A stretch of 41,422 nt of DNA. Source: PUPG01 sp964463915 (lineage in GTDB: Bacteria > Bacteroidota > Bacteroidia > Bacteroidales > UBA7960). The notes under the pieces are model-generated. The model was not told where the DNA came from, made no database searches, and saw only the letters and a list, made by a program, of their open reading frames with translations. The position numbers and the translations under genes are program-made. Location: NCBI GenBank assembly GCA_964463915.1, contig CAYXEH010000021.1, forward strand, positions 1 to 41,422, written 5' to 3'. Positions within the stretch are counted from its first letter, which is position 1. Every line of letters starts with the position of its first letter. This document shows, one piece after another, positions 6,697 through 15,580 of the stretch.

Positions 6697-9141
6697 ATGG
6701 GGCTGACCTATCCGGAAAATTTTGAGGAGAAGACTGGTTTTGATCGCATCCGGGAGATGATTGACCAGCATTGTTTCAGCAGCCTGGGACGAAAGCAGGC
6801 GGCTGAAATTGCTTTTCTTACCGATAAGGACAGCATTGAACGGCTGCTTTGCCAGGCGGAGGAGTTCCGGCAGATACTGCTGGCAGGGGAGCAATTCCCC
6901 GGGGCCAACTACTATGACCCTGAAGAAATATTTGACCGGCTGAGGCTGAAGGATACCTTTGCAGAGCCGGAAGTACTGCTGGACATCAAATTGTCTCTGG
7001 AAACCATCCTGGCGATTATCCACTTTCTTTCCCGCATTGATGACAGTGACCTCCCGAAATACCCGCATCTCAGCCAACTCACAGAGAGGCTCAGCATAGA
7101 CGACACACTGCCGGGCACCATTTTCCGGCTTATTGATGAAAAGGCCAATGTTCGAAGCAGTGCTTCTCCGGCCCTGAACGCGATCAGGAAACAGAAAAAT
7201 GAACTGTATGTCAGGGCAAACAGGCAGATACAGCGGACATTGAATGAAGGCAAACAACAGGGCTGGATCAGAAAAGACGAAGAACTTGCCTTGCGCAACA
7301 ACCGGCAGGTAATTCCGGTACCGGTAGCTTATAAACGCAAACTGCGGGGTTTTATTCACGATCATTCGGCCACCGGGCAAACAGCCTTTGTGGAACCCGA
7401 AGAAGTGTTTGAAATGAACAACCAGGTCCGTGAACTGGAAGCGGACGAAAGACAGGAGATTGTACGCTTGCTGAAGGATTTTGCAGACCATATCCGGCCC
7501 ATGATCCCGGAACTCAGGAAAGCCTACAACATGCTGGGGCAGATGGATCTCATCCGCGCAAAAGCATACCTGGCCCTTGATATGGAGGCCATGAAGCCAA
7601 AAATCTCCGATGAGGCCAGGCTGCAATGGTTCAATGCAAGGCATCCTCTTTTATTTCTATCCCATAAAAAACAAAAAAAAGAGGTTGTTCCCCTGACGAT
7701 CGATCTGAACCAGGACCAGCGCATCCTGATTATTTCGGGTCCGAATGCAGGAGGGAAATCCGTTTGCCTGAAAACCTGCGGCCTGCTTCAGTACATGCTG
7801 CAATGCGGATTGCTCGTTCCAATGGACGACCAGTCGAATGCAGGCATCTTCAGTCAGCTGCTGATTGATATCGGGGATGAACAATCACTGGAGAATGACC
7901 TGAGTACCTACAGTTCTCACCTGGTGAACATGAAATATTTTCTGGACCACAGCAATGAAAAAACGCTTTTCCTGATTGATGAGTTCGGAGCGGGCACCGA
8001 GCCACGTATCGGTGGGGCCATCGCAGAGGCAATCCTGACACAACTGAACGCCATAAGGGCCATGGGGGTCATCACCACCCATTATGCCAACCTCAAGCTT
8101 ATGGCCGGGAAACACGAAGGCATGGTCAACGGTTCAATGCTTTTCGATACGGAAAAAATCAGGCCCCTGTACAAACTGAAAACCGGCACACCGGGATCAA
8201 GTTTTGCCTTTGAGATCGCAAAAAACATCGGACTTCCGGGATACATTCTGGACAATGCCTCCGTCCTTGCCGGGCAACAAGACCTGGATTTTGATGTACA
8301 GCTGCAAAATCTTGACGTAAGGAAAGAGGAACTGGATCAGAAAGAAAGGCAACTACGCCAGGCAGATGAGATCCTGTCTGAACTCATTGACAAATATGAA
8401 AATCTTCATGGGGAAGTGGAAGCACGCAAAACCGATATACTGAGGGAAGCACGCAAAGAGGCGAAAGATATTCTGGCAGGGAGCAACAGGATCATTGAAA
8501 ACACCATCCGTGAGATCAAGGAAGCCGGGGCAGAAAAAGAAAAGACAAGGGAAGCCCGGAATAAACTGGAAAAGTACACCAGAGAACAGGAAAAAACCCT
8601 TGAAGCCCTGCCATCCACCCCGGTCAAAAAATCCAAAAAGAAAAAGCAACCCAGACAAAAAACTGAAGAAATCGACCCCACTCCGATACAGATCGGGGAT
8701 GTGGTCAGGATCAAAGGACAGCAAAGCCTGGGTGAAGTGGCTGAAATTTCAGGTAAACAGGCACTTGTGGTGTTTGGAAGCATCAAACTGAGGACCTCAT
8801 TGCCTGACCTGGAGAAACTTAAAAAAGGCAGTGCGGCAGGGAAAACAACAGGAGGACGGGGCCGGATATCATTCGACATCCACGAAAAGGCAACCAATTT
8901 CAGCCCGGATATTGACCTCCGCGGGAAAAACTCAGAAGAAGCGCTTAAAGCCCTTCAGAATCATATTGACGATGCATTTCTGCTTGGCATACCACAAATC
9001 CGGATCATTCACGGCAAAGGTGACGGTGTGCTGCGACCCGCAATCCGAAAGTTCCTGGCCACTGTGCCGCAGGTAAACCGTTACAGGGATGAACACCCGG
9101 ACCGGGGGGGTGCCGGGATCACCATTGTAGACTTTAACTAA
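6697..9141 (+). CDS. mutS2: Endonuclease MutS2
   Basis: 814-residue MutS paralogue without the mismatch-recognition domain. The N-terminal core and lever helices are followed by an ABC-type ATPase with Walker A GPNAGGKS from about residue 348, Walker B FLIDEFGAGTEP near 425, and the TTHYANLK switch region. A long charged coiled coil spans about 535-650. The last ~80 residues form a Smr nuclease domain (DIDLRGKN near 740, IIHGKGDG near 771). MutS2 is known to act on branched or collided nucleic acids, including suppression of recombination and ribosome rescue in some phyla; which applies here cannot be read from sequence. Its stop overlaps the convergent small gene by 4 nt. Length is normal for the family. 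Confidence 0.95.
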   Translation: MGLTYPENFEEKTGFDRIREMIDQHCFSSLGRKQAAEIAFLTDKDSIERLLCQAEEFRQILLAGEQFPGANYYDPEEIFDRLRLKDTFAEPEVLLDIKLSLETILAIIHFLSRIDDSDLPKYPHLSQLTERLSIDDTLPGTIFRLIDEKANVRSSASPALNAIRKQKNELYVRANRQIQRTLNEGKQQGWIRKDEELALRNNRQVIPVPVAYKRKLRGFIHDHSATGQTAFVEPEEVFEMNNQVRELEADERQEIVRLLKDFADHIRPMIPELRKAYNMLGQMDLIRAKAYLALDMEAMKPKISDEARLQWFNARHPLLFLSHKKQKKEVVPLTIDLNQDQRILIISGPNAGGKSVCLKTCGLLQYMLQCGLLVPMDDQSNAGIFSQLLIDIGDEQSLENDLSTYSSHLVNMKYFLDHSNEKTLFLIDEFGAGTEPRIGGAIAEAILTQLNAIRAMGVITTHYANLKLMAGKHEGMVNGSMLFDTEKIRPLYKLKTGTPGSSFAFEIAKNIGLPGYILDNASVLAGQQDLDFDVQLQNLDVRKEELDQKERQLRQADEILSELIDKYENLHGEVEARKTDILREARKEAKDILAGSNRIIENTIREIKEAGAEKEKTREARNKLEKYTREQEKTLEALPSTPVKKSKKKKQPRQKTEEIDPTPIQIGDVVRIKGQQSLGEVAEISGKQALVVFGSIKLRTSLPDLEKLKKGSAAGKTTGGRGRISFDIHEKATNFSPDIDLRGKNSEEALKALQNHIDDAFLLGIPQIRIIHGKGDGVLRPAIRKFLATVPQVNRYRDEHPDRGGAGITIVDFN

Positions 9142-9404
9142 TCCTGCATGTCATCCTCTTCGAACAGGTCAAGCTGGTTCTCCGTTACATAAGACGGGGG
9201 CGGATCATCAGGACGATAGCGGGCCACATGATTGTTGACAAGACTTTTGATAAAACGGACCGGGGTTACCTTATGCACCTTGCAATAATGTTCCAGGGCC
9301 TTTTTTTGCCCGTCGGTCAGCTTGAAGCCCATTTGCCGGTACTTGATGCGCCTTCTTTTCCCTGCCGGCCTGGTTCCGGGTTTTGGTGCAGTGCGATCAG
9401 CCAT
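9138..9404 (-). CDS. Small basic protein with ribbon-helix-helix-like core
   Basis: 88-residue protein with a lysine/arginine/proline-rich N-terminus, a central segment GFKLTDGQKKALEHYCK-HKVTPVRFIKSLV that reads as strand-helix-helix, and an acidic C-terminus (LDLFEEDD). This resembles ribbon-helix-helix DNA-binding proteins, but no family assignment is certain. It has no obvious toxin or antitoxin partner beside it. Its stop codon overlaps the stop of mutS2 in the shared bases CTAA. A TATTTTTG box lies just upstream on the same strand, which supports it being a genuine gene. Confidence 0.7.
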   Translation of the reverse strand: MADRTAPKPGTRPAGKRRRIKYRQMGFKLTDGQKKALEHYCKVHKVTPVRFIKSLVNNHVARYRPDDPPPSYVTENQLDLFEEDDMQD

Positions 9405-9430
9405 AATCAGGCATTTTTATCGGTGTCATC

Positions 9431-9438
9431 CAAAAATA
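9431..9438 (-). promoter_or_regulatory. -7 promoter element of the small RHH-like gene
   Basis: On the minus strand this reads TATTTTTG, a match to TAnnTTTG, 27 nt before the start codon. No well-spaced -33 element is present. Confidence 0.4.
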
Positions 9439-9478
9439 CGCATTTTACCCAAAAAGTTGCACTCCCATGGCAATTTTT

Positions 9479-10612
9479 TCAGGGAAGGGCGATTCCGGCC
9501 AAAGCCTGCACCAGTTTTTGCACCTCTTCCATGGTATTGTTTCTTCCGAATGAGATACGCAACGAGGGCATGGTTTCATCAACCCCCAAGGTTTCCAGCA
9601 CATGGGAGCGTTGATTGCTGCCGGAACTGCAGGCACTCCCCGAAGACACACAAATGCCCTCAATATCCAGGCTGGGCAGCAACATTTCATTATCCACCGT
9701 GGCCGGCAAGGAAACATTCAGAATGGTGTGGAGTGAGCTCCCCCTGGCATCCCCGTTAAATTGAATACCAGGGACCTCTTCGCAAAGCAGCTTCATGCAT
9801 GCTTCTTTCAATGACCTGCAATGATGCTGATCCTCTTCCAGTCGATGCTGTGCCAACTCAAGGGCCTTCGCCATGCCTGCGATGCCATAAACATTCTCAG
9901 TACCCGCCCGCATGTTACGCTCCTGCCCCCCTCCCCGCATATATGGGGGGAAAAACCGGCCGGAACGAACATACATAAAGCCGGCTCCCTTCAATCCGTA
10001 AAATTTATGAGCGCTTCCCACGGCAAAATCCATCCCCAGTTGTTGCATGTCCATATCAAACTTTCCGAACGTTTGTACGGTATCAGAATGAAACAAAGCA
10101 CCGGCACCGGCACACAATGATGCCACAGACTTTACCGGCAACAGGTTGCCGATCTCATTATTGGCATGCATCAGGCTAACCAGTGAATGCGGATATTCGG
10201 TGAGCAACTCTTCAAGATGACCCAGGTCAATATGTCCGGCCTGATCAATTCGCAGGTAATGAACCCGTATTCCTTTTTCTGCCAGATAGGCCAAAGGCTT
10301 CAACACAGCAGGATGTTCAAGGGGGCTGGTAATCACATCTGAATAACCCAGCCCCTGGCAGCATCCCCATAAGATGGCATTATTGGCTTCTGTTCCACCG
10401 GAGGTAAAGAAGACCTCGGAAGGAGACACATTCAGTAAACGCGCAATGCTACGCCGCGATTCCTCGACCCTGACCCTGGCCTTTCTGCCCAATGCGTGCA
10501 CTGATGACGGGTTACCGTATTCCTCTCTCATACAGGCAGTGACCTCCGCAAGCACACCCGAATCGGGCCGGGTAGTGGCGGCGTTATCAAAATAAATTAC
10601 CGGTGTTTCCAT
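9479..10612 (-). CDS. Cysteine desulfurase, NifS/IscS type
   Basis: 377-residue PLP enzyme that would release sulfur from cysteine as an enzyme-bound persulfide. It starts METPVIYFDNAATT, contains the TSGGTEANNAI cofactor-phosphate motif, SAHKFYGLKG with Schiff-base K203, and SGSACSSGS with persulfide cysteine C328 in the flexible loop typical of group I enzymes. A long upstream extension of this frame would run through the divergent glycosyltransferase gene and is rejected. The ATG at 10612 is favoured; one at 10630 is possible. No scaffold (iscU/nifU) is adjacent, so the sulfur may feed tRNA thiolation or Fe-S assembly. Confidence 0.9.
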   Translation of the reverse strand: METPVIYFDNAATTRPDSGVLAEVTACMREEYGNPSSVHALGRKARVRVEESRRSIARLLNVSPSEVFFTSGGTEANNAILWGCCQGLGYSDVITSPLEHPAVLKPLAYLAEKGIRVHYLRIDQAGHIDLGHLEELLTEYPHSLVSLMHANNEIGNLLPVKSVASLCAGAGALFHSDTVQTFGKFDMDMQQLGMDFAVGSAHKFYGLKGAGFMYVRSGRFFPPYMRGGGQERNMRAGTENVYGIAGMAKALELAQHRLEEDQHHCRSLKEACMKLLCEEVPGIQFNGDARGSSLHTILNVSLPATVDNEMLLPSLDIEGICVSSGSACSSGSNQRSHVLETLGVDETMPSLRISFGRNNTMEEVQKLVQALAGIALP

Positions 10613-10617
10613 GCCGT

Positions 10618-10625
10618 CAAAAATA
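10618..10625 (-). promoter_or_regulatory. -7-like element immediately before the cysteine desulfurase start
   Basis: On the minus strand the bases read TATTTTTG, ending 5 nt before the ATG at 10612. If used, transcription would begin at or very near the start codon, giving a leaderless or nearly leaderless mRNA. Confidence 0.35.
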
Positions 10626-10691
10626 ACCATAAACAACAGCAAATAAACAATAAAATCGGATGTATAGTAACCAAATGTTGGGCAAAAAATG

Positions 10692-10699
10692 TACTTTTG
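10692..10699 (+). promoter_or_regulatory. -7 promoter element for the glycosyltransferase-pyrC unit
   Basis: TACTTTTG matches TAnnTTTG about 75 nt before the glycosyltransferase ATG. A TTG at 10678-10680 is too close to serve as a normal -33 element, so only the -7 element is supported. Confidence 0.4.
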
Positions 10700-10774
10700 A
10701 ACTGGATTTACCCGGGAATACGTATTATTTTGCATCATACCGGTCAGCAAACCCCCGGCCACAGCGTCAAAGAT

Positions 10775-11527
10775 ATGACAGAAGTGAGCGACAGTCTTGT
10801 TATTATTCCCACATACAACGAAAGGGAAAACATTGAGAAGGTTCTGCAAATTGTATTCTCCCTTCCCAAAGACTTCCATGTGCTGGTCGTCGACGACAGT
10901 TCGCCGGACGGCACTGCCGAATTGGTCAGACACCTCATGGAAACCTGGCCGGGTAAACTTTTCCTGGAATCGAGAGAAGGAAAACTCGGGCTCGGCACCG
11001 CCTATATACATGGGTTCAAGTGGGCACTTAAAAGGGATTACGGGTTTATTTTTGAAATGGATGCCGACCTTTCTCACAACCCGGAAGACCTGGTAAGGCT
11101 CTACCGGGAATGCGCGGAAAAAGGTTACGATCTGGCGATCGGATCACGCTATATTGACGGGGTAAATGTGGTAAACTGGCCCATGGGCCGGGTATTGATG
11201 TCTTATTTTGCTTCCATTTACGTACGCATGATCACCGGAATGCCCATACACGACACCACTGCCGGCTTTAAGTGCTACAGGCGGGAAGTGCTGGAAGCCA
11301 TTGAGCTGGACAGTATCAGTTTCACCGGTTATGCATTCCAGATAGAGATGAAATTCACCGCATGGAAAATGGGGTTTAAAATATCGGAAGTCTCCATCGT
11401 TTTTACTGACCGCTCAGAAGGAGAATCCAAAATGAGTTCCGGGATTTTCAAAGAAGCTGTCTGGGGCGTGATTAAGCTCAGATGGAGAAGTATTCTGAAT
11501 CCGAAGAGATATCAGAAATCCTCCTGA
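10775..11527 (+). CDS. Polyprenol-phosphate mannosyltransferase-like GT2 enzyme
   Basis: 250-residue soluble glycosyltransferase resembling DPM1-type polyprenol-phosphate sugar synthases. IIPTYNEREN opens the nucleotide-sugar fold, VVDDSSPDGT (D40, D41) binds the nucleotide, and MDADLSHNPED (D96, D98) provides the DxD metal site; GSRYIDG and the FTGYAFQIEM segment follow as in the family. It lacks C-terminal membrane helices, matching the short single-domain class. It would charge undecaprenyl phosphate with mannose or another hexose at the cytoplasmic face. The frame is open for 78 nt upstream, but the ATG at 10775 fits the domain boundary. First gene of a likely three-gene unit with pyrC and a DUF4296 gene. 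Confidence 0.87.
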   Translation: MTEVSDSLVIIPTYNERENIEKVLQIVFSLPKDFHVLVVDDSSPDGTAELVRHLMETWPGKLFLESREGKLGLGTAYIHGFKWALKRDYGFIFEMDADLSHNPEDLVRLYRECAEKGYDLAIGSRYIDGVNVVNWPMGRVLMSYFASIYVRMITGMPIHDTTAGFKCYRREVLEAIELDSISFTGYAFQIEMKFTAWKMGFKISEVSIVFTDRSEGESKMSSGIFKEAVWGVIKLRWRSILNPKRYQKSS

Positions 11528-11578
11528 TCCGCTGCATTCAACACCGTTCATTCTTTTTATTTTATAAAACAATCAATT

Positions 11579-12934
11579 ATGCGGGGCACACCACTGCTGC
11601 TGAAAAATGGACTGATCATCAACGAAGGGCGCACCTTTCGCGGAGACCTTGTAATCAACAATAAACTCATTGAGAAAATCTATCCCGGCGGACACCAGGG
11701 AAGGTTCAACGAGGAAACGGGGCGGTCGGTTGACCTTGAAGGGCTGCTTATCTTCCCGGGAGTTATTGATGACCATGTTCATTTCAGGGAGCCCGGTCTT
11801 ACCCACAAGGGAGATATTGCCACAGAGTCAGTGGCAGCGGTGGCGGGCGGCATCACCAGCTTCATGGAAATGCCCAACACAAATCCGCAAACCATCTCCG
11901 CAGACTTACTGGAAGATAAATTCAGGCTGGCGCAGGAAAAAAGCCTGGCCAATTTCTCTTTTTACATGGGTGCCACCAATACCAATAAACCGGAACTCAT
12001 GGCCGCTGACCCAAAGCATGTTTGCGGGATCAAGATATTCATGGGATCTTCAACCGGGAATATGCTGATGGACGACTCCGGGGCCCTGAACGACCTGTTT
12101 CGTGAAGTAAAACTTCCCGTCGCCGTTCATTGTGAAGACGAAGAAACCATCAGGAAACAGCTGACGGCCGCAAAGGCGACCTACGGTGAGGACATCCCCA
12201 TGGCCATGCATATGCATATACGTAACCACCAGGCCTGTGAACGATCTTCCCGGCTGGCTGTTTCACTGGCAGAAAAATACGGGACAAGGCTCCACCTGCT
12301 TCATCTGAGTACTGCTGATGAGCTCAGAATGCTTGAAAACAGCACACCCCTTTCGGATAAACAGATCACTGCAGAAGTATGTGTACACCATCTGTGGTTT
12401 TCAGCGGAAGATTATGCCGAAAAGGGAGGCCTGATCAAATGGAACCCGGCCATCAAATTCAATGAAGACAGGATGGCTCTGATTGATGGGGTCAGAAAGG
12501 GTTACATTGATGTGGTTGCCACTGACCATGCCCCTCACACCCTGGAAGAAAAAAGCAACAATTACCTGGCCTGCCCTTCGGGCGGCCCCATGGTTCAGCA
12601 TACATTACCTGCCATGGTCACCCTTGCGGAAAAGCAACAGATCCCACTTGAAAAAATTGCCAGTCTCATGTGCCACAACCCTGCTATTTGCTTTAACGTG
12701 GCCAACAGAGGGTTTATCCGCGAGGGTTATGCCGCCGATCTTGTGGTCATTGACCCGGGCACCCCATTCACCGTCAGCAAAGAAAACATCCTGTATAAAT
12801 GCAAATGGTCGCCGCTGGAAGGCAAAGAGTTAAAAGCAACCGTCAGTTATACGTTTGTGAATGGTCATCTCGTTTATGAGAATGGCACGATCAATGATGA
12901 GGTAAAGGGAGAGGCCCTGCTATTCTCACGATAG
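11579..12934 (+). CDS. pyrC: Dihydroorotase
   Basis: 451-residue amidohydrolase of pyrimidine biosynthesis, interconverting carbamoyl-aspartate and dihydroorotate. The metal motif DHVHF (H66, H68) follows the PGVIDDH segment. FREPG after it contains the substrate-binding arginine, KIFMGSSTGN lies in the middle, and TDHAPH (D316, H317) supplies the catalytic aspartate. Length and motifs match the larger class I group that includes bacterial PyrC and some allantoinases; the combination HVHFREPG favours dihydroorotase. It starts 51 nt after the glycosyltransferase and is followed 42 nt later by the DUF4296 lipoprotein. Confidence 0.93.
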   Translation: MRGTPLLLKNGLIINEGRTFRGDLVINNKLIEKIYPGGHQGRFNEETGRSVDLEGLLIFPGVIDDHVHFREPGLTHKGDIATESVAAVAGGITSFMEMPNTNPQTISADLLEDKFRLAQEKSLANFSFYMGATNTNKPELMAADPKHVCGIKIFMGSSTGNMLMDDSGALNDLFREVKLPVAVHCEDEETIRKQLTAAKATYGEDIPMAMHMHIRNHQACERSSRLAVSLAEKYGTRLHLLHLSTADELRMLENSTPLSDKQITAEVCVHHLWFSAEDYAEKGGLIKWNPAIKFNEDRMALIDGVRKGYIDVVATDHAPHTLEEKSNNYLACPSGGPMVQHTLPAMVTLAEKQQIPLEKIASLMCHNPAICFNVANRGFIREGYAADLVVIDPGTPFTVSKENILYKCKWSPLEGKELKATVSYTFVNGHLVYENGTINDEVKGEALLFSR

Positions 12935-12976
12935 GTCTCCTCTTTTTTACAGTTTTGTCAGCAGAAGACACTCAAT

Positions 12977-13432
12977 ATGACGCGTATATCCGGGTATTTC
13001 AGATACATTGCAGCATGCGGCCTGATCGCCTCCATGCTGCTGCCCGCCTCATGCAATTTTTTCAGGGCTCCTGGCAAAGATGACTGTGATAAAATGCTAC
13101 CCAGGGAAACCATGGTCGATGTGCTCAGTGACATGTACCTGCTGGAGGCATTCCTGGTTGAATACCAGCATGTACAGGATGGGGTCAGGGATTCTTCAGA
13201 ATATTATTACGCCGGCCTGTTTGATCGCCACGGGGTTGATCCGGAACAATTTGAAGCGGCCCTGGAGTGTTACCTGCTCGACAAAGAGGAAATGGACCTG
13301 ATACATGAGATGATGCTCAACCGGCTAAGCGTCATGGAAACCGAAGAGGATCAAATGGCTCCCATTGACGACACGTTGGATGTCCCGGCCCCGGGAGAAG
13401 AAGCCCCTCAGGAGGAAGAAGCCCCCGAATAA
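12977..13432 (+). CDS. DUF4296-type lipoprotein
   Basis: 151-residue predicted lipoprotein with a hydrophobic N-terminus and lipobox LLPASC (C26). The body is helical and acidic, with the segment MVDVLSDMYLLEAFLVEYQ characteristic of DUF4296, and the C-terminus is a low-complexity Pro/Glu tail. Function unknown. From recollection, genes of this family often follow dihydroorotase in Bacteroidota, which agrees with the arrangement here. Probably anchored to the inner face of the outer membrane or to the inner membrane. Confidence 0.82.
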   Translation: MTRISGYFRYIAACGLIASMLLPASCNFFRAPGKDDCDKMLPRETMVDVLSDMYLLEAFLVEYQHVQDGVRDSSEYYYAGLFDRHGVDPEQFEAALECYLLDKEEMDLIHEMMLNRLSVMETEEDQMAPIDDTLDVPAPGEEAPQEEEAPE

Positions 13433-13484
13433 TCCGGGGAAGAGCCCCTGCACCGGGAGCAAACACTCCCAAGGCATCCCCGGA
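13433..13484. terminator. Nested inverted repeats between convergent genes
   Basis: TCCGGGGA at 13433-13440 is matched perfectly by TCCCCGGA at 13477-13484. Inside lies a second hairpin, GGGAG/CTCCC (13455-13459 and 13466-13470), with a 6-nt loop. There is no T run on either strand, so this is a GC-rich structured block, possibly a bidirectional transcription barrier, rather than a standard intrinsic terminator. Confidence 0.4.
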
Positions 13485-13522
13485 CTGTCAGGAAATAATC
13501 CTCAGGAAATCACCCTGATAAA

Positions 13523-15535
13523 TCATTCACCAAACAATTTGTCAAGCAACGCGTCACCCGGGACATTGGGTAAAGTTACCTTCAGCCTTGGCTCCGATTC
13601 CATGGCACGCCGGATGGCAAAAACCGCTTCTTTGTTTCGCGCCCAGCTACGACGGGCAATGCCGTTATTCACATCCCAGAACAGCATATTTTCCAGCCTG
13701 CGATCAGCATCTTCACTTCCATCCAGCATCAGGCCGAATCCGCCGTTGATCACTTCGCCCCATCCCACACCTCCGCCATTGTGGACAGACACCCAGGTGG
13801 CTCCCCTGAAACTGTCTCCGATCACATTATGAACCGCCATATCGGCAGTAAATTGTGAACCGTCATAGATATTGGATGTTTCACGATAAGGGCTGTCAGT
13901 GCCACTCACATCATGATGGTCACGTCCCAGGATGACCGGCCCGTTGAGTCGGCCATCCCGAATGGCCCTGTTAAAGGCCTTTGCAATGCGTATCCGCCCT
14001 TCGGCATCAGCATAAAGGATACGGGCCTGGGAGCCCACAACCAGGTTATTCTCCTCCGCCTGCTCGATCCAGCGCAGGTTGTCTGCAAGCTGCTGTTTTA
14101 TCTCTTCAGGAGCCTGTTGCATCATCTCCCGGATTTCCCCGGCAGCAAGGCGGTCGGTGGTGCGCAAATCCTCCGGATCGGAAGAGGCACACACCCATCT
14201 GAACGGTCCGAATCCGTAGTCAAAACACATTGGCCCCATAATATCCTGCACATACGAAGGGAACCTGAACGAGCGGTCCTCTTTGAACACATCTGCACCT
14301 GCACGACCCGCTTCCAGCAAAAAGGCATTGCCATAGTCCCAAAAATACATTCCTCTTTCCGCCATTTTGTTAATGGCATTTACCTGGCGGATCAGAGAAG
14401 CTCTCACCTTCTCTTTGAAAAGCTCAGGATTTGTTGCCATCATATCGTTGGCCTCTTCAAAACTCAGCCCTGCCGGGTAGTATCCCCCGGCATAAGGATT
14501 ATGCAAAGAGGTCTGATCCGAGCCCAACTCCACTTCCAGGTCTGAATCTGCCAGCTTTTCCCATAAATCCACCACATTGCCCTGGTAGGCCAGCGATACG
14601 GCCTCCTTCTTATCTTTGGCTTCCCGTATCCGTGAAATCAGTGAATCAAGGTCTTCGTGCACCTCGTCAACCCATCCCTGTGAATGGCGCACTTTCGCCG
14701 CCTTTGGATTAATCTCTGCCACCACACCTATGGCTCCGGCTATCACCGCAGCTTTTGGCTGGGCGCCAGACATTCCTCCAAGGCCACTTGTCACAAACAA
14801 TTTGCCCGCCAGTCCTTCTCCACCGGAAGATACCATCCTGCCGGCATTCAATACGGTAATGGTCGTACCGTGTACAATACCCTGCGGCCCGATATACATA
14901 AAAGATCCGGCCGTCATCTGTCCGTATTGCGTCACTCCCAGGGCATTGAAACGCTCCCAGTCATCAGGGGAAGAATAATTCGGGATCATCATTCCGTTGG
15001 TCACCACGGCACGCGGGGCCTCAGGATGGGACGGGAAAAGCCCAAGGGGATGACCACTGTATAACACCAGGGTTTGCTCATCGGTCATCTCTGCCAGGTA
15101 TTGCATGGTAAGCAGGTACTGCACCCAGTTCTGGAATACCGCCCCGTTACCCCCGTAGGTAATCAGCTCGTGGGGGTGCTGGGCCACCGCGTGATCCAGG
15201 TTATTACTCAACATGAGCATAATGGCAGCAGCCTGGCGCGAACGGTGGGGAAAATCGTCAATACGTCTGGCATAAATGGAGTAATCCGGCCGGAAACGGT
15301 ACATATAGATCCGTCCGTAAGTTTCCAGTTCCTTTGCAAACTCCTCAGCCAAAACGGCATGGAATTTTTCCGGAAAGTAACGCAGGGCATTTTTAACCGC
15401 CAGCCGCTTCTCCGGCGCAGAAAGGATCTCTTTGCGTCGCGGAGCATGATTCACCGAAGGATCATGGGGTTTGGGGGCGGGCAATTCATCAGGGATTCCC
15501 TGTCGTATCGCTTGTTGAAAACCGGATAAGGACAT
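13523..15535 (-). CDS. hutU: Urocanate hydratase
   Basis: 670-residue NAD-dependent enzyme that converts urocanate to imidazolone propionate in histidine degradation. Clear family motifs are YGGNGAVFQNWVQY, LYSGHPLGLFPS, QMTAGSFMYIGPQG, and GGEGLAGKLFVTSGLGGMSGAQ, the NAD-binding glycine-rich region. NVIGDSFRGATWVSVHNGGGVGWG lies near the C-terminus. It is about 110 residues longer than the E. coli/Pseudomonas-type enzymes (near 550), with extra N-terminal and central sequence, probably the longer Bacteroidota form. The ATG at 15535 is preferred over TTG at 15541. None of the other hut genes is present in the window; it ends a minus-strand run behind a sigma factor and a small secreted protein. 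Confidence 0.94.
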   Translation of the reverse strand: MSLSGFQQAIRQGIPDELPAPKPHDPSVNHAPRRKEILSAPEKRLAVKNALRYFPEKFHAVLAEEFAKELETYGRIYMYRFRPDYSIYARRIDDFPHRSRQAAAIMLMLSNNLDHAVAQHPHELITYGGNGAVFQNWVQYLLTMQYLAEMTDEQTLVLYSGHPLGLFPSHPEAPRAVVTNGMMIPNYSSPDDWERFNALGVTQYGQMTAGSFMYIGPQGIVHGTTITVLNAGRMVSSGGEGLAGKLFVTSGLGGMSGAQPKAAVIAGAIGVVAEINPKAAKVRHSQGWVDEVHEDLDSLISRIREAKDKKEAVSLAYQGNVVDLWEKLADSDLEVELGSDQTSLHNPYAGGYYPAGLSFEEANDMMATNPELFKEKVRASLIRQVNAINKMAERGMYFWDYGNAFLLEAGRAGADVFKEDRSFRFPSYVQDIMGPMCFDYGFGPFRWVCASSDPEDLRTTDRLAAGEIREMMQQAPEEIKQQLADNLRWIEQAEENNLVVGSQARILYADAEGRIRIAKAFNRAIRDGRLNGPVILGRDHHDVSGTDSPYRETSNIYDGSQFTADMAVHNVIGDSFRGATWVSVHNGGGVGWGEVINGGFGLMLDGSEDADRRLENMLFWDVNNGIARRSWARNKEAVFAIRRAMESEPRLKVTLPNVPGDALLDKLFGE

Positions 15536-15580
15536 ATACAATGGATCATTTCAGGTTAAACAATAATGCAAAAACAGGGG

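Noticed and set aside
6676..7644. 322-codon minus-strand open frame opposite mutS2
   Set aside because: It lies wholly within a well-supported mutS2 domain region, lacks any recognisable motif, and has atypical composition. It is a shadow of the coding strand.
10613..11077. N-terminal extension of the cysteine desulfurase frame by 155 codons
   Set aside because: It runs antisense through the start of the DPM1-like glycosyltransferase, has no family similarity, and the NifS fold begins exactly at the METPVIYFDNAATT start.
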